Positions 9,170 through 17,694 of a stretch of 64,000 nt of DNA are shown in pieces. Made by a program: the position numbers and the translations under genes. The DNA is from Arthrobacter sp. V1I9. GTDB lineage: Bacteria; Actinomycetota; Actinomycetes; Actinomycetales; Micrococcaceae. The notes under the pieces are model-generated. The model did not search any database and was not told the DNA's origin. It worked only from the letters and a program-made list of their open reading frames with translations. Each line of letters begins with the position of its first letter. The first letter of the stretch is position 1. Location: the NCBI RefSeq assembly GCF_030817075.1, contig NZ_JAUSYU010000001.1, forward strand, positions 2,294,001 through 2,358,000. Direction: 5' to 3'.

Positions 9170-10909
9170 TCAGGCCCGCTGCGGCAGCAGTTTGGCGTCG
9201 TCCAGCAGCTCCTGCGCATGTGCCTGTGCGGACTCCGAGTCCTCCTGGCCGGCCAGCATCCGGGCCAGTTCACGCACCCGTTCCGGGCCGTCGAGGAGGC
9301 GGACATCACTTGAAGTGAACCCGGTGGCAGTTTTGCCGTCGGCTCCCCTGACCGAGGTCTTCGTGACAGTGATGTGCTGGTCCGCGAAGGCGGCCACCTG
9401 CGGCAGGTGCGTCACCACCAGCACCTGCACATGGCGTGCCAGCATGGCCAGCCGGCGGCCGATCTCGACGGCGGCACGTCCGCCCACTCCCGCGTCCACC
9501 TCGTCAAAGACAAAGGTGGGAACAGGGTCCACGGCGGCCAGCACCACCTCGATGGCCAGCATCACGCGGGACAGTTCACCGCCGGATGCCCCCTTGCCCA
9601 GCGGCCTGGCCGGAGCACCTGAATGCGGCTGCAGCAGGAAGCTGATCTCGTCCGCGCCATGCGGTCCCAGCTGGCCGGTGCCCTCAAGGTTGATCACCAG
9701 GGTGGCGTCGGCCATGGCCAGGGCTTTCAGCTCAGCGCTGACGCGTGAGGAGAGCTCCTTGGCGGCCTTGGTCCTGATCCTGGTGATCCCAGCCGCCTGC
9801 TTCTGCAGGTCCGCCTCGGCCCGGACCACCTCGGCGTCCAGGCTTTCGATGCGGGTTGAATCGTCCTGCAGCTCGTCAAAGCGCACCCGGGCGTTTTCGG
9901 CCCACTGAAGGACTTCGTCGATGGAGGGGGCGTACTTGCGGATCAGCTTGGCCAGGACAGAGCGGCGGTCCTCGATCTCGGCGAGCCGTTCCGGGCCTTC
10001 GGTGTCCAGCCCGGCCTGGTAGCTGGCCAGTTCGGTGGCGATATCGTTCAGCAGGAACCCCACCTCGGCCAGCCGTGCCGCTGCGGAGCCGAGTTCCGCG
10101 TCGTGCTCAGCCACGTGCTCAAGGGTCCGCTTCGCGGCATCCACCAGTGTGGTGGCATCTCCTGCGTCACCGAAATCCTCGGCAATCAGGGCCTGATGTG
10201 CAATGCTCGCGGCAATTCGAAGCTCCTCAACGTTGGCCAGCTTCACTGCCTCTGCCTTAAGGAGTTCGTCCTCCGCCGGCTGAGGATCCACTTCGTCGAT
10301 CTCAGCCAGTGCCGCCTCCAGCGATTCGGCTTCACGGAGCCGGTCCCGGGCGGCACTGCGCAGCGTGTCCAGCTCGGCCTGGCTGGATTTCCAGTGGCTG
10401 TAAAGATCCTGGTAGGCGCCCAGCGGGCCCGCCAGCGTTTCGCTGGCGAACTTGTCCAGTGCGCCGCGCTGCGCCGCGGCGCCCTTGAGGCGGATCTGGT
10501 CCGACTGGCCGTGGACCACAACCAGCGTTTCGCCGATCTCGGCGAGGACCCCCACGGGGGCGGCCCGGCCGCCCAGGAAAGCACGGCTGCGGCCGTCCGA
10601 ACCCAGCCGGCGGGCGAGAATGAGCTCAGCGCCGCCGTCGAACTCTTCCGCCTCCGCGCCGGCCTCGAGGGCACGCGCGATGGCGGGGTGGCCGGCGTCG
10701 AGCTTGAGCACTGCCTCGGCAGTTGCGCTCTTGGCGCCACTGCGGACGGCACCGGCATCCGAACGGGCTCCCAAAAGGAGGCCGACGGCGGTGACCACCA
10801 TGGTCTTGCCGGCGCCGGTCTCGCCGGTCACCACGCTCAACCCGGGGCCAAGTGGCAGTGTTGCGTCGGTGATGACGCCCAGATCGCGGATTCTCAGTTC
10901 TTCAAGCAT
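9170..10909 (-). CDS. recN: DNA repair protein RecN
   Basis: SMC-like ATPase of 579 residues that acts early in double-strand break repair. The Walker A GETGAGKTMVV is at about residues 29-39 after the typical start MLEELRIRDLGVI. A central coiled coil (about 160-370) follows, and the ABC signature GASGGELSRVMLA with Walker B FVFDEVDAGVGGRAA lies in the C-terminal third. The gene sits three bases after nadK, in the conserved tlyA-nadK-recN order. I found no LexA box in front of it; it is read from the tlyA/nadK promoter. Confidence 0.97.
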   Translation of the reverse strand: MLEELRIRDLGVITDATLPLGPGLSVVTGETGAGKTMVVTAVGLLLGARSDAGAVRSGAKSATAEAVLKLDAGHPAIARALEAGAEAEEFDGGAELILARRLGSDGRSRAFLGGRAAPVGVLAEIGETLVVVHGQSDQIRLKGAAAQRGALDKFASETLAGPLGAYQDLYSHWKSSQAELDTLRSAARDRLREAESLEAALAEIDEVDPQPAEDELLKAEAVKLANVEELRIAASIAHQALIAEDFGDAGDATTLVDAAKRTLEHVAEHDAELGSAAARLAEVGFLLNDIATELASYQAGLDTEGPERLAEIEDRRSVLAKLIRKYAPSIDEVLQWAENARVRFDELQDDSTRIESLDAEVVRAEADLQKQAAGITRIRTKAAKELSSRVSAELKALAMADATLVINLEGTGQLGPHGADEISFLLQPHSGAPARPLGKGASGGELSRVMLAIEVVLAAVDPVPTFVFDEVDAGVGGRAAVEIGRRLAMLARHVQVLVVTHLPQVAAFADQHITVTKTSVRGADGKTATGFTSSDVRLLDGPERVRELARMLAGQEDSESAQAHAQELLDDAKLLPQRA

Positions 10910-10912
10910 GGT

Positions 10913-11938
10913 TCACTTTGCGGTTGAGGGATCGGGGTCAATGTCGGGCTGGCCGCTGTGCGGCAGCTGAAGGGGCGGCATGGGCCGCGGAGTGCGGACG
11001 ATGGGAATGGGGCCGGTGTGGATGGCTTCTGCCTTGGGGACAGGCCCCCGCCAGCCGTGGATGGGCAGTTCGAACTTCCGCACCAGCCGGGCCGAGAACG
11101 GGGTCTGATGGGTGCGGGCCAGCCGCACAGGAGTGGCTGACTTCGTGACTTCCACCCTGGCGCCTGGCGGCAGGTCCACGGAGCGCCGGCCATCACACCA
11201 GAGGACACCCTGGGCATCTGTGCGGCTGAGGACTTCGACGGCGAGGCGGGAGCGGGGCGACACCACCAGCGGCTTGGCGAAGAGTGCGTGGGCGCTGATG
11301 GGAACAATGACGAGGGCCTCCACCTCCGGCCAGACCACGGGACCACCCGCGGAAAACGCGTAGGCCGTGGACCCCGTAGGGGTAGCCACCACAATGCCGT
11401 CGCAGCCGAAGGACGTGAGTGGTCGTTGGTCCACCTCGGTGACCACCTCGAGCATGCGTTCCCGGTTGGCCTTCTCGATCGCGGCCTCGTTGAGCGCCCA
11501 GGTATGCCAGATCTTCTGGCCGCGGACCCACACCTGCACGTCGATGGTCATGCGCTCTTCCACCGTGTACTCGCGGCTGGCGATCCACTCGACGGTCTGG
11601 GCGAGGTCCGCCCGTTCACTTTCGGCAAGGAAACCTACGTGGCCAAGGTTCACACCCAGCAGCGGCACGTCCACCTCCCGTACCAGCTCAGCGGCGCGAA
11701 GGATGGTGCCGTCACCGCCGAGGACCATCACCAGTTCAACGTCCGGGAGCTGGACGTGGTCGTGGAGGACTTCAACCGGCTGGGCGAGGTGCCCGAAGAA
11801 CCGTTCCATGTCACCCAGCTCGGACTCCTGCATCACCGGGACAATCCCGGAGGCCTGCAGCTGGACGCAGGCCTCCCAGGCGGCCTTCAAGGATTCCTCG
11901 CGGCCGGTGTGGGCGAGGACCAGTACACGCCTGCTCAT
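10913..11938 (-). CDS. nadK: NAD kinase
   Basis: Phosphorylates NAD to NADP, in actinobacteria commonly with ATP or polyphosphate. Residues 70-85 carry the GGDGTILRAAEL signature and about 160-185 the second conserved block (CDGIVVATPTGSTAYAFSAGG); the NE pair in ALNEAAIEKA is also present. Length 341 is longer than the 290-310 usual for the family, because of a Pro-rich C-terminal tail of about 35 residues ending in PQLPHSGQPDIDPD-like sequence. The gene follows tlyA by 13 bases and precedes recN by three. Confidence 0.96.
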   Translation of the reverse strand: MSRRVLVLAHTGREESLKAAWEACVQLQASGIVPVMQESELGDMERFFGHLAQPVEVLHDHVQLPDVELVMVLGGDGTILRAAELVREVDVPLLGVNLGHVGFLAESERADLAQTVEWIASREYTVEERMTIDVQVWVRGQKIWHTWALNEAAIEKANRERMLEVVTEVDQRPLTSFGCDGIVVATPTGSTAYAFSAGGPVVWPEVEALVIVPISAHALFAKPLVVSPRSRLAVEVLSRTDAQGVLWCDGRRSVDLPPGARVEVTKSATPVRLARTHQTPFSARLVRKFELPIHGWRGPVPKAEAIHTGPIPIVRTPRPMPPLQLPHSGQPDIDPDPSTAK

Positions 11939-11951
11939 CAGGTTCCGCTTT

Positions 11952-12767
11952 CTAGTGGTTGTGCCAGATACGTCCGAGCAAGGCAGCGGCGGCTGCGTCT
12001 CGCTCTTCGATCTTAGGCAACTCTTGGCTGATCCTGCGTTTTATCCACAGGAAGTATTCGACGTTTCCGTCCTGGCCCGGCAGCGGGCTCTGCGCAAGGC
12101 CGTGGAGCTCGAGGCCTGCGTCCTGCGCTGCCCGGGCCACTTTTTCCACCGCCATCCGGCGTTCCCGCTCCGAGGTCACCACACCGGTGCGCCCCAGCCG
12201 GTCCTTGCCAATTTCGAATTGCGGCTTCACCATCAGCACCAGGTCACCGCCGGGTTCGGTGCACTCCGCCAGCGGCTGCACCACCAGGCTCAGCGAAATA
12301 AAGGACAGGTCAGCCACGGTGAGCGCTGCCGGGCCGCCGATATCTTCGGGGTTCATGTACCGCACGTTGAGTCCTTCGTGGACTTCCACGCGGGGATCTT
12401 CCCGCAGCCGGGGCACCAGCTGGCCGTGCCCGACGTCGACCGCCACCACGAGCGCGGCGCCGCGCCGGAGCAGGACATCAGTAAAGCCGCCGGTGGAGGC
12501 ACCGGCATCAAGGCACCTTTTCCCGGTCGGCGAAACCTCAGGGAACGCATCCAGTGCGCCGGCCAGTTTATGCCCGGCGCGGCTCACGTAGGTGTCCTGC
12601 TCGTCGTGCTGGACCACGAGGTCCTTGTCCTCGGTCACCTGGAGTGATGCCTTGCCGAGCACTTGGCCGGCAGAGCTTACTTTTCCTTCGGCTATCAGCG
12701 TGGCGGCGTGCGTGCGGGACCGGGCAAGGCCGCGCGCAACCAATGCCTGGTCAAGGCGCACCGGCAT
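11952..12767 (-). CDS. tlyA: TlyA-family 16S/23S rRNA 2'-O-methyltransferase
   Basis: Protein of 271 residues with an S4 RNA-binding domain at about 1-65 (RLDQALVARGLARSRTHA) and an FtsJ-like Rossmann methyltransferase from about 80 with the SAM motif CLDAGASTGGFTD. In mycobacteria the orthologue methylates 16S C1409 and 23S C1920 and sets capreomycin sensitivity; the same role here is by family. Its ATG overlaps the stop of the small upstream gene by one base, and nadK follows 13 bases later. Confidence 0.93.
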   Translation of the reverse strand: MPVRLDQALVARGLARSRTHAATLIAEGKVSSAGQVLGKASLQVTEDKDLVVQHDEQDTYVSRAGHKLAGALDAFPEVSPTGKRCLDAGASTGGFTDVLLRRGAALVVAVDVGHGQLVPRLREDPRVEVHEGLNVRYMNPEDIGGPAALTVADLSFISLSLVVQPLAECTEPGGDLVLMVKPQFEIGKDRLGRTGVVTSERERRMAVEKVARAAQDAGLELHGLAQSPLPGQDGNVEYFLWIKRRISQELPKIEERDAAAAALLGRIWHNH

Positions 12768-13018
12768 CAGGCGCCGTCCGAACTCTTGATGCGGGCGCGG
12801 TGATGCGCCGCCGGATCTGCGTCCAGGGCGGCGCGCAGCTCATCATGGAGTTCGCTGTAGGCCGCCTCGTGCTCTGAGACGGGGGTCTGGGGCAATGCGT
12901 CCAGGCGTCCCAGGGACTGTTGTACCAAGTGGTCCGTTACCTCGGCCTGGCTGGTGGGCGGCCAGTCCAAGGAGGGCTGGGCTGCTGCGGATTCGTCAGG
13001 GTGGCTCAGCTCAGTCAT
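12767..13018 (-). CDS. Small hypothetical protein upstream of tlyA
   Basis: An 83-residue acidic, soluble protein with no membrane segment or signal. Residues 21-70 are predicted helical (HLVQQSLGRLDALPQTPVSE, then EAAYSELHDELRAALDADP). It overlaps the tlyA start by one base and follows the HAD gene by nine bases, so translation within the operon is credible. Small proteins of this kind occupy the same place in related actinobacteria; I do not know a function. Confidence 0.7.
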   Translation of the reverse strand: MTELSHPDESAAAQPSLDWPPTSQAEVTDHLVQQSLGRLDALPQTPVSEHEAAYSELHDELRAALDADPAAHHRARIKSSDGA

Positions 13019-13027
13019 TCAACCAGT

Positions 13028-14017
13028 CTAGTGATCCATCCACACGAGCTGCGGCGCCTGAGGGGAGGACGCATCCGGGGTGGCTGCCCACCACGCGGCA
13101 CACGCCGCCCGCCAGGAATCGAGATTGTCCTGGCTGCCAATGATGCCCACGGCACCGTTGGCCACGCGGGCCGTCGCCTCGCCACATGTGTAGGTACCGT
13201 CATTTTCCGTGACGGCCGGGTACGCGCGGTGAAGGTCAGCCAGGGAGCTGATGATGTAGTCGGGGCGCTCGGCGGACCGGGCAGCCAGGATGGTCTGCCG
13301 GGTGTCGACGCCGGTCAGCACCGCCACCGTGGCGAAGCCTGCGTTGTTCCCACCCAGGATGTCTGTGTCCAGCCGGTCCCCCACCACCAGGGGACGCTCC
13401 GCCGCCAGCCGCTTGGCGGCGGAGTGGAAGAGCGGGGCTTCCGGTTTACCGGCGACACGCGGCATCTGGCCTGTGGCCGCGGTGACTGCGGCGACAAGGG
13501 TGCCGTTGCCGGGCGCGATGCCGCGGGCCTGCGGGATGGACATGTCCGTGTTGGTGGCCACCCACACTGCTCCGGCCGACACCACGTAGGCTGCCTCGGC
13601 GAGTTCCTTCCAGCCGATGGCCGGGTTGAAGCCCTGGACCACCGCCACGGGCTCCTCGTCCTGGCCGTACACGGGTGCCAGGCCCACCAGTTCGATCTCC
13701 CGGGCAAGCGCCGGACTTCCGGTGATCAGCACTTTGGATCCTGGGGCCAGTTCCGAGGCGAGCAGCTCCGCAGCGGCCTGCGAGGAACTGACCACCTGGT
13801 TGTCATCGGCGGGTGCGCCAAGTTCCCGGAGGTGGGCTGCAACGTCGGCGGGGCTCCGCGACGCATTGTTCGTCACGTAGCCGAGGCCCACGCCCAGGCC
13901 CGCCAGCTGCTGGAGTGATTCCACCGCAGCCGGGATGGCGTGCGCGCCTGCATAGACCACGCCATCCAGATCGGCGAGCAATGCATCGAACCGGGAAATC
14001 AGGGTCGCTTCAGTCAT
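13028..14017 (-). CDS. HAD-superfamily hydrolase, NagD/phosphoglycolate phosphatase type
   Basis: Cytoplasmic phosphatase of 329 residues. HAD motif I is DALLADLDGVVYAG at about residues 11-24 and motif IV is GDRLDTDILGGNNAG near 220. A C2-type cap (NagD-like) lies between them, and YVTNNASRSP is the HAD IIA hallmark. Substrate is unknown; 4-nitrophenyl phosphate-type activity is usual in the group. The ATG at 14017 was chosen because the longer open frame upstream reads in the shadow of the TPR gene. It starts four bases after the TPR gene ends. Confidence 0.88.
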   Translation of the reverse strand: MTEATLISRFDALLADLDGVVYAGAHAIPAAVESLQQLAGLGVGLGYVTNNASRSPADVAAHLRELGAPADDNQVVSSSQAAAELLASELAPGSKVLITGSPALAREIELVGLAPVYGQDEEPVAVVQGFNPAIGWKELAEAAYVVSAGAVWVATNTDMSIPQARGIAPGNGTLVAAVTAATGQMPRVAGKPEAPLFHSAAKRLAAERPLVVGDRLDTDILGGNNAGFATVAVLTGVDTRQTILAARSAERPDYIISSLADLHRAYPAVTENDGTYTCGEATARVANGAVGIIGSQDNLDSWRAACAAWWAATPDASSPQAPQLVWMDH

Positions 14018-14021
14018 CCGC

Positions 14022-15815
14022 TTAGTCTTCCCGGCGATCCTGGTTGTCCTCCGGAGCGTTGCCGTCGGGCAATCCCTCTCCGTCGTGGTCCAGTTCGTCG
14101 GTTTCAACCGAGTCCTCATCGGACTCGGCGTCGTCGGAAACGAAGTAGTCCGCTTCCTGGTCATCGATGCTGGCATCGACAGCCTGGCCGGCTTCGCCTG
14201 CGGGCGTCTCTTCCGAGGCAGCCGCAGACGCCGCAGCTGCGCCGGTTGCCGCGGGCGTTTCAGCGGCAGCAGCAGAACCCGAAGCGGAGGACGCGCGGTC
14301 CAGCAGGCGGCGGCGTTCTGCTTCCTCGCGGGCTTCCTCCTGCTCGTCCCAGCCCAGGTCAATGATGTCCGGTTCTTCGTCGACGCCCAGGCCAAGCGCG
14401 TTCTCCGCCACTACTGCCTGCTTGTGCCATTTCTCCGCCTCGGCGGTACGGCCGACGGCGGCGAGTGCGTCAGCGTAGGCCCGGAACAAGCGTGGGCTGT
14501 AAGAGAACGCACGGTTGATGTCCAACTGCGCGATCTCCAGTTCGGCCACGGCGGCGTCAAGCTGGCCGAGGTCGGTCCGCGCGCCGGCAGCCACGATTGC
14601 GAGCTCAGCCTTGCCTGGAGCATCCAGATCCTGGGCTTCCTCGGACCGGACCACGTCGAGGGCGCGGTCGGGACGGCCGAGGCCGCGTTCGCAGTCAGCC
14701 ATCACCGGCAGGTGCACGTTGGAGCCGCTGATCCGGCGGTACGTCCGGAATTCCCGAAGCGCCTCGCCGTAGTGGCCGGCAGCATAGGCCGTGAGTCCGA
14801 CGGCTTCGCGGACAGCAGCGAGCCTGCCGCCGCGGCGGCTGGCAGCCAGGGCGTGCTGGAAGGCCAGTTCGGGTTCGTCGTCAATCAAGCGGCCGGCCAT
14901 TACGAGGTGGCGGGCGACCCACTCGGAGCTGGCAGCCTCGAGCGTCTTGATCTGGTGCTGCGTGGCGCGGTCCAGTTCCTTGCCGGTGACGTCCTCGTCG
15001 ATCTGAGGGGACCGTTCGCGGTCCGGGCGGTTGGCGCTGCGGAGGTCACGCATGTTGGGGACACGGGCCGGGCGCTCTTCCTGGCGGTCCCGTCCAAACG
15101 TGCGGGGTCCGGCGTCGCGGTTAGAGTCGCGATCGGAGCCCCGGTCGAAGCTGCGGGGCCCACGGTCCTGGCGGTCACCGCGGTTGGGGCGGTCACTCCG
15201 GTCGCCAAAGGGCTTCCGGTTCTCGCCACCGCCGAAACCACGGCGGTCACCCTCGCCGTCACGGCGCGGACGGTCACCGAAGGACCTGTTGTCGCGATCG
15301 CCGTACGGCTTGCGGTCCCGGTCACCGAACGGCTTGCGCTCACCGCCACCAAAGCTGCGGCGGTCTCCCTCGCCGTCACGGCGCGGACGGTCACCAAACG
15401 GCTTCTTGTCACGATCGCCGAACGGCTTACGGTCACGGTCACCGAACGGCTTACGCTCACCGCCACCAAAGCCGCGGCGGTCTCCCTCGCCATCACCGCG
15501 CGGACGATCACCAAACGGCTTCTTGTCACGATCACCAAAGGGCTTACGCTCACCGCCACCAAAGCCGCGGCGGTCTCCCTCGCCATCACGGCGCGGACGA
15601 TCACCAAACGGCTTCTTGTCACGATCACCGAACGGCTTACGGTCACGGTCACCGAACGGCTTACGCTCACCGCCACCGGCCGGCCGGCCCGAGGAGTCGT
15701 TGTTGTCCCGGTTGGTACGGGATCGGAAACCGCGCGGGTCGCCGCCCGAATTGTTGTTGCCGCGGAACCCGCCGCGGTCATTTCCGCCGCGGTTGCCACC
15801 GTTGTGCTCAGCCAT
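14022..15815 (-). CDS. TPR-containing protein with long repetitive Arg/Gly/Asp N-terminus
   Basis: Protein of 597 residues. The start is fixed by AGGAGGA a few bases before the ATG at 15815. Residues 1-245 are low complexity, with repeated blocks built from KPFGDRDRKPFGDRD, RPRRDGEGDRRGFGGGE and close variants. Residues about 280-470 are helical repeats of the TPR type (ALAASRRGGRLAAVREAVGL, YAAGHYGEALREFRTYRR). The tail (about 520-597) is Ala-rich then very acidic. There is no transmembrane segment. The RGG/FGDR-rich region resembles disordered RNA-binding or condensate-forming tails; that is inference. It is the first gene of the HAD-tlyA-nadK-recN direction and lies downstream of rrn. Confidence 0.85.
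   Translation of the reverse strand: MAEHNGGNRGGNDRGGFRGNNNSGGDPRGFRSRTNRDNNDSSGRPAGGGERKPFGDRDRKPFGDRDKKPFGDRPRRDGEGDRRGFGGGERKPFGDRDKKPFGDRPRGDGEGDRRGFGGGERKPFGDRDRKPFGDRDKKPFGDRPRRDGEGDRRSFGGGERKPFGDRDRKPYGDRDNRSFGDRPRRDGEGDRRGFGGGENRKPFGDRSDRPNRGDRQDRGPRSFDRGSDRDSNRDAGPRTFGRDRQEERPARVPNMRDLRSANRPDRERSPQIDEDVTGKELDRATQHQIKTLEAASSEWVARHLVMAGRLIDDEPELAFQHALAASRRGGRLAAVREAVGLTAYAAGHYGEALREFRTYRRISGSNVHLPVMADCERGLGRPDRALDVVRSEEAQDLDAPGKAELAIVAAGARTDLGQLDAAVAELEIAQLDINRAFSYSPRLFRAYADALAAVGRTAEAEKWHKQAVVAENALGLGVDEEPDIIDLGWDEQEEAREEAERRRLLDRASSASGSAAAAETPAATGAAAASAAASEETPAGEAGQAVDASIDDQEADYFVSDDAESDEDSVETDELDHDGEGLPDGNAPEDNQDRRED
15200..15680 (-). repeat. In-gene tandem repeat array in the TPR gene
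   Basis: Imperfect coding repeats built on a unit with the plus-strand core ACCGAACGGCTTACGGTCAC and CGGTCACCGAACGGCTT-like variants, at least four long units of about 100 bases with inserted or deleted short units. Length differences between units suggest expansion and contraction in frame. Confidence 0.75.
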
Positions 15816-16189
15816 GTGGATTCCTCCTGTTGTGAGCCGACCACTGGCGCAACTGCAGCCGCTCGTATCCGTGTTTCGTTTTCCTACGCAACCCGAAATC
15901 AAGCGCTTCGAAGTCCGTACGTCTGCATCAATTCTAGTGGAGTCGCCTCGCCGGGCGGGACAGAGCCGTTGCCAGCAGTCCCCATCGTGGCAATATTCAC
16001 ACCACGCTCCATCACCTCCTGCACTCCTCCCGGCACGCTGCCGCACCTCCCGGAGTACTGGGGCAAACGCTCTATCAGCTCCTGCAGGTTTTTGCCCGAC
16101 GCTCTCGCAGTTCCGAAAGGAGCTCGACGGCGGTGCTGCCAACCGCGGCGCGTATGCCTGCGCGTCAGGGTGGTGTGTGGTGGTTAAAG
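15816..16189. other. Intergenic region between the TPR gene and the insertion sequence
   Basis: No credible gene. It holds the 5' leader and strong Shine-Dalgarno of the TPR gene at its left end, a TAGAAT -10-like element on the minus strand near 15935, and the repeat element at 16065-16124. Its right end is the left copy of the target duplication of the insertion sequence. Confidence 0.6.
16065..16124. repeat. Intergenic repeat element, copy B (half module)
   Basis: Two 13-mers, AACGCTCTATCAG at 16066-16078 and GACGCTCTCGCAG at 16098-16110, start exactly 32 bases apart. The same pair with the same spacing occurs at 31615-31659. AGCTCCT (16077-16083) and AGGAGCT (16118-16124) add a flanking inverted repeat. 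Confidence 0.6.
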
Positions 16190-16212
16190 GGCTCTTCACG
16201 GTTGATGGTGAA
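16190..16212 (+). repeat. Left terminal inverted repeat of the ISL3 element
   Basis: 23 bases beginning GGCTCTTCACGGTT, matching the right end at 21 of 23 positions. Confidence 0.9.
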
Positions 16213-16239
16213 ACAGGTTCCGTGTCTTGAAAGCTGAAG

Positions 16240-16301
16240 GGCTCGTAGCCCTGCTGTGATGGATGTTCTCTACGCATTCATCAAGTCAGGAGCTACGAGC
16301 C
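16240..16301 (+). promoter_or_regulatory. Stem that can mask the transposase ribosome-binding site
   Basis: GGCTCGTAGC at 16240-16249 is the exact inverted complement of GCTACGAGCC at 16292-16301. The second arm abuts the AGGAG (16288-16292) and the TTG start (16302). A local alternative hairpin, GGGCT-CGT-AGCCC, lies in the first arm. Confidence 0.5.
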
Positions 16302-17591
16302 TTGATTGAGCCTACTTCCCCGCGCCCCGATGCTGCCACCGCCATCTTCAACCTGCCCGACTACCGCGTCACCGGTGCCGAGATTCTTGCATTCGGTCAG
16401 CGACGGATTCACGTCGATGCCACCGCCGAGGCCGGCTGCCCGTCGTGCGGAGTGATCGGCACCCGCGTGCATTCTCGCCGACCCCAACGCCTGCGTGACA
16501 TCCCTGTCGCCGGCCCGGTCGAAGTGGTCTGGGCCAAGCGGAGATTCTTCTGCGATGAGTACCTGTGCCCGCGCAGGACATTCACCGAGGAAACAGCCCA
16601 GGTTCCGCGCCGGGCACGGTCCACCCGCCGGCTCCGGGACGCCCTGGTAGCCGCAGTGATCGGATCCGGCAGAGCCGCCGCGGAGGCGGCCTCCTCGTTC
16701 GGTGTCTCATGGTGGCTGGTGCAGCGGGCTCTGGACTCCGCAGCGTTGACGCTGCCTGACGTCGATGCCCTGGCACCGCGGATGCTCGGCATTGATGAGC
16801 ACCGCTACCGGTCGATGCGGTTCTTCCGCGACCCAGTCACCAAGGCTTGGAAACGCTACGAACCCTGGATGACCACCATCGTCGATCTGGACACCGGACA
16901 AGTCCTGGGAATCGTGGACGGCCGTGACAGTGAGGGCGTCGGCGACTGGCTGTTCGCCCGGCCGCTTCAGTGGCGCCTGGGCGTGCAGGTCGTCGCCATC
17001 GACCCCTCGGCGGCGTTCCGCAAGGCCCTGCGGATGTGGCTTCCCCGCACCGCTGTCTCGGTCGACGCGTTTCACCTGTTCAAGCTCGGCAACGACATGC
17101 TCACCGAGGTCCGGCAGCGGCTCACCCAGCAGGTCCATGGTCGGCGGGGACGGTCCATCGATCCGGTCTGGGCCAACAGGAGGCTGCTCCTGCGCGCCGG
17201 CGACACACTTTCGGACCGGGCACGGGACAGGCTCAACACGGTGTTCACGACTGACGACGCCACGGGGAAGATGCAGGCGGCCTGGCTGGTCAAAGAGCAG
17301 CTCCGGACACTGCTAGCCACCGGATCCCTCGCAGACGCGGCCGCTGCAAAAGACCGCCTGAAGGAACTCGTCGAACGTGCCGCGCAACCGGAAACGACCC
17401 GGCTCTGGCGCACGGTCTGCCGTTGGTGGAAAGAGATTGAAGTCCTCATCGTCACCGGTGCGACAACAGCAAAAGTGGAAGCCAATAACACCGCGATCAA
17501 ACACATCAAAAGGACAGGCCGGGGATTCACCAACGCACGCAACTACAAAACGCGTATCCTGTTGCGCAGTGCCGCCAGAACAGCGGCATGA
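16302..17591 (+). CDS. ISL3-family transposase
   Basis: DDE transposase of about 429 residues. An N-terminal zinc-binding domain has paired Cys (AGCPSCGVIG, later FFCDEYLCPRRTF), then a helix-turn-helix, then the DDE_Tnp_ISL3 core: the first Asp in MLGIDEHRYR, the second in VVAIDPSAAFRKAL, the Glu in KVEANNTAIKHIKRTGRGF. I favour the TTG at 16302 because AGGAG lies nine bases upstream and the stem described separately covers it; an in-frame ATG at 16263 without a Shine-Dalgarno would add 13 residues. No frameshift or stop is seen, so the element should be active. Confidence 0.93.
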   Translation: MIEPTSPRPDAATAIFNLPDYRVTGAEILAFGQRRIHVDATAEAGCPSCGVIGTRVHSRRPQRLRDIPVAGPVEVVWAKRRFFCDEYLCPRRTFTEETAQVPRRARSTRRLRDALVAAVIGSGRAAAEAASSFGVSWWLVQRALDSAALTLPDVDALAPRMLGIDEHRYRSMRFFRDPVTKAWKRYEPWMTTIVDLDTGQVLGIVDGRDSEGVGDWLFARPLQWRLGVQVVAIDPSAAFRKALRMWLPRTAVSVDAFHLFKLGNDMLTEVRQRLTQQVHGRRGRSIDPVWANRRLLLRAGDTLSDRARDRLNTVFTTDDATGKMQAAWLVKEQLRTLLATGSLADAAAAKDRLKELVERAAQPETTRLWRTVCRWWKEIEVLIVTGATTAKVEANNTAIKHIKRTGRGFTNARNYKTRILLRSAARTAA

Positions 17592-17611
17592 ACACCCATC
17601 ACGGCAGAACG

Positions 17612-17634
17612 TTCACCACGAACCGTGAAGAGCC
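17612..17634 (-). repeat. Right terminal inverted repeat of the ISL3 element
   Basis: Inverted complement of 16190-16212 with two mismatches; ends directly at the right copy of the GGTTAAAG duplication. Confidence 0.9.
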
Positions 17635-17647
17635 GGTTAAAGTGGTG

Positions 17648-17674
17648 GGGCCCTGACGTGGTGTGTCAGGGCCC
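17648..17674 (-). terminator. Distal rrn terminator hairpin
   Basis: GGGCCCTGAC (17648-17657) and GTCAGGGCCC (17665-17674) form a perfect 10-bp stem with a 7-base loop, followed on the rrn strand by CACCACTTT. The insertion sequence ends 13 bases beyond it, so the terminator is intact. Confidence 0.65.
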
Positions 17675-17694
17675 TGGGGTGTTTTTAAGTGTGG

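Larger units (their letters stand above)
16190..17634 (+). mobile_element. Complete ISL3-family insertion sequence, 1445 bp
   Basis: Both ends are seen. The left end begins GGCTCTTCACGGTT at 16190. The right end, 17612-17634, is its inverted complement with two mismatches over 23 bases. The outside bases are identical 8-bp direct repeats, GGTTAAAG at 16182-16189 and 17635-17642, the target duplication size known for ISL3. One intact transposase gene fills the element. Perfect duplications and an intact gene mean a recent insertion. It lies between the rrn terminator hairpins and the TPR gene leader and reads against the rrn operon. Confidence 0.95.

Noticed and set aside
14085..16187. A 700-codon open frame on the plus strand opposite the TPR gene
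   Set aside because: It is a shadow of the repetitive GC-rich coding sequence; it has no family motifs and no Shine-Dalgarno, while the minus-strand gene has a strong one and TPR motifs.
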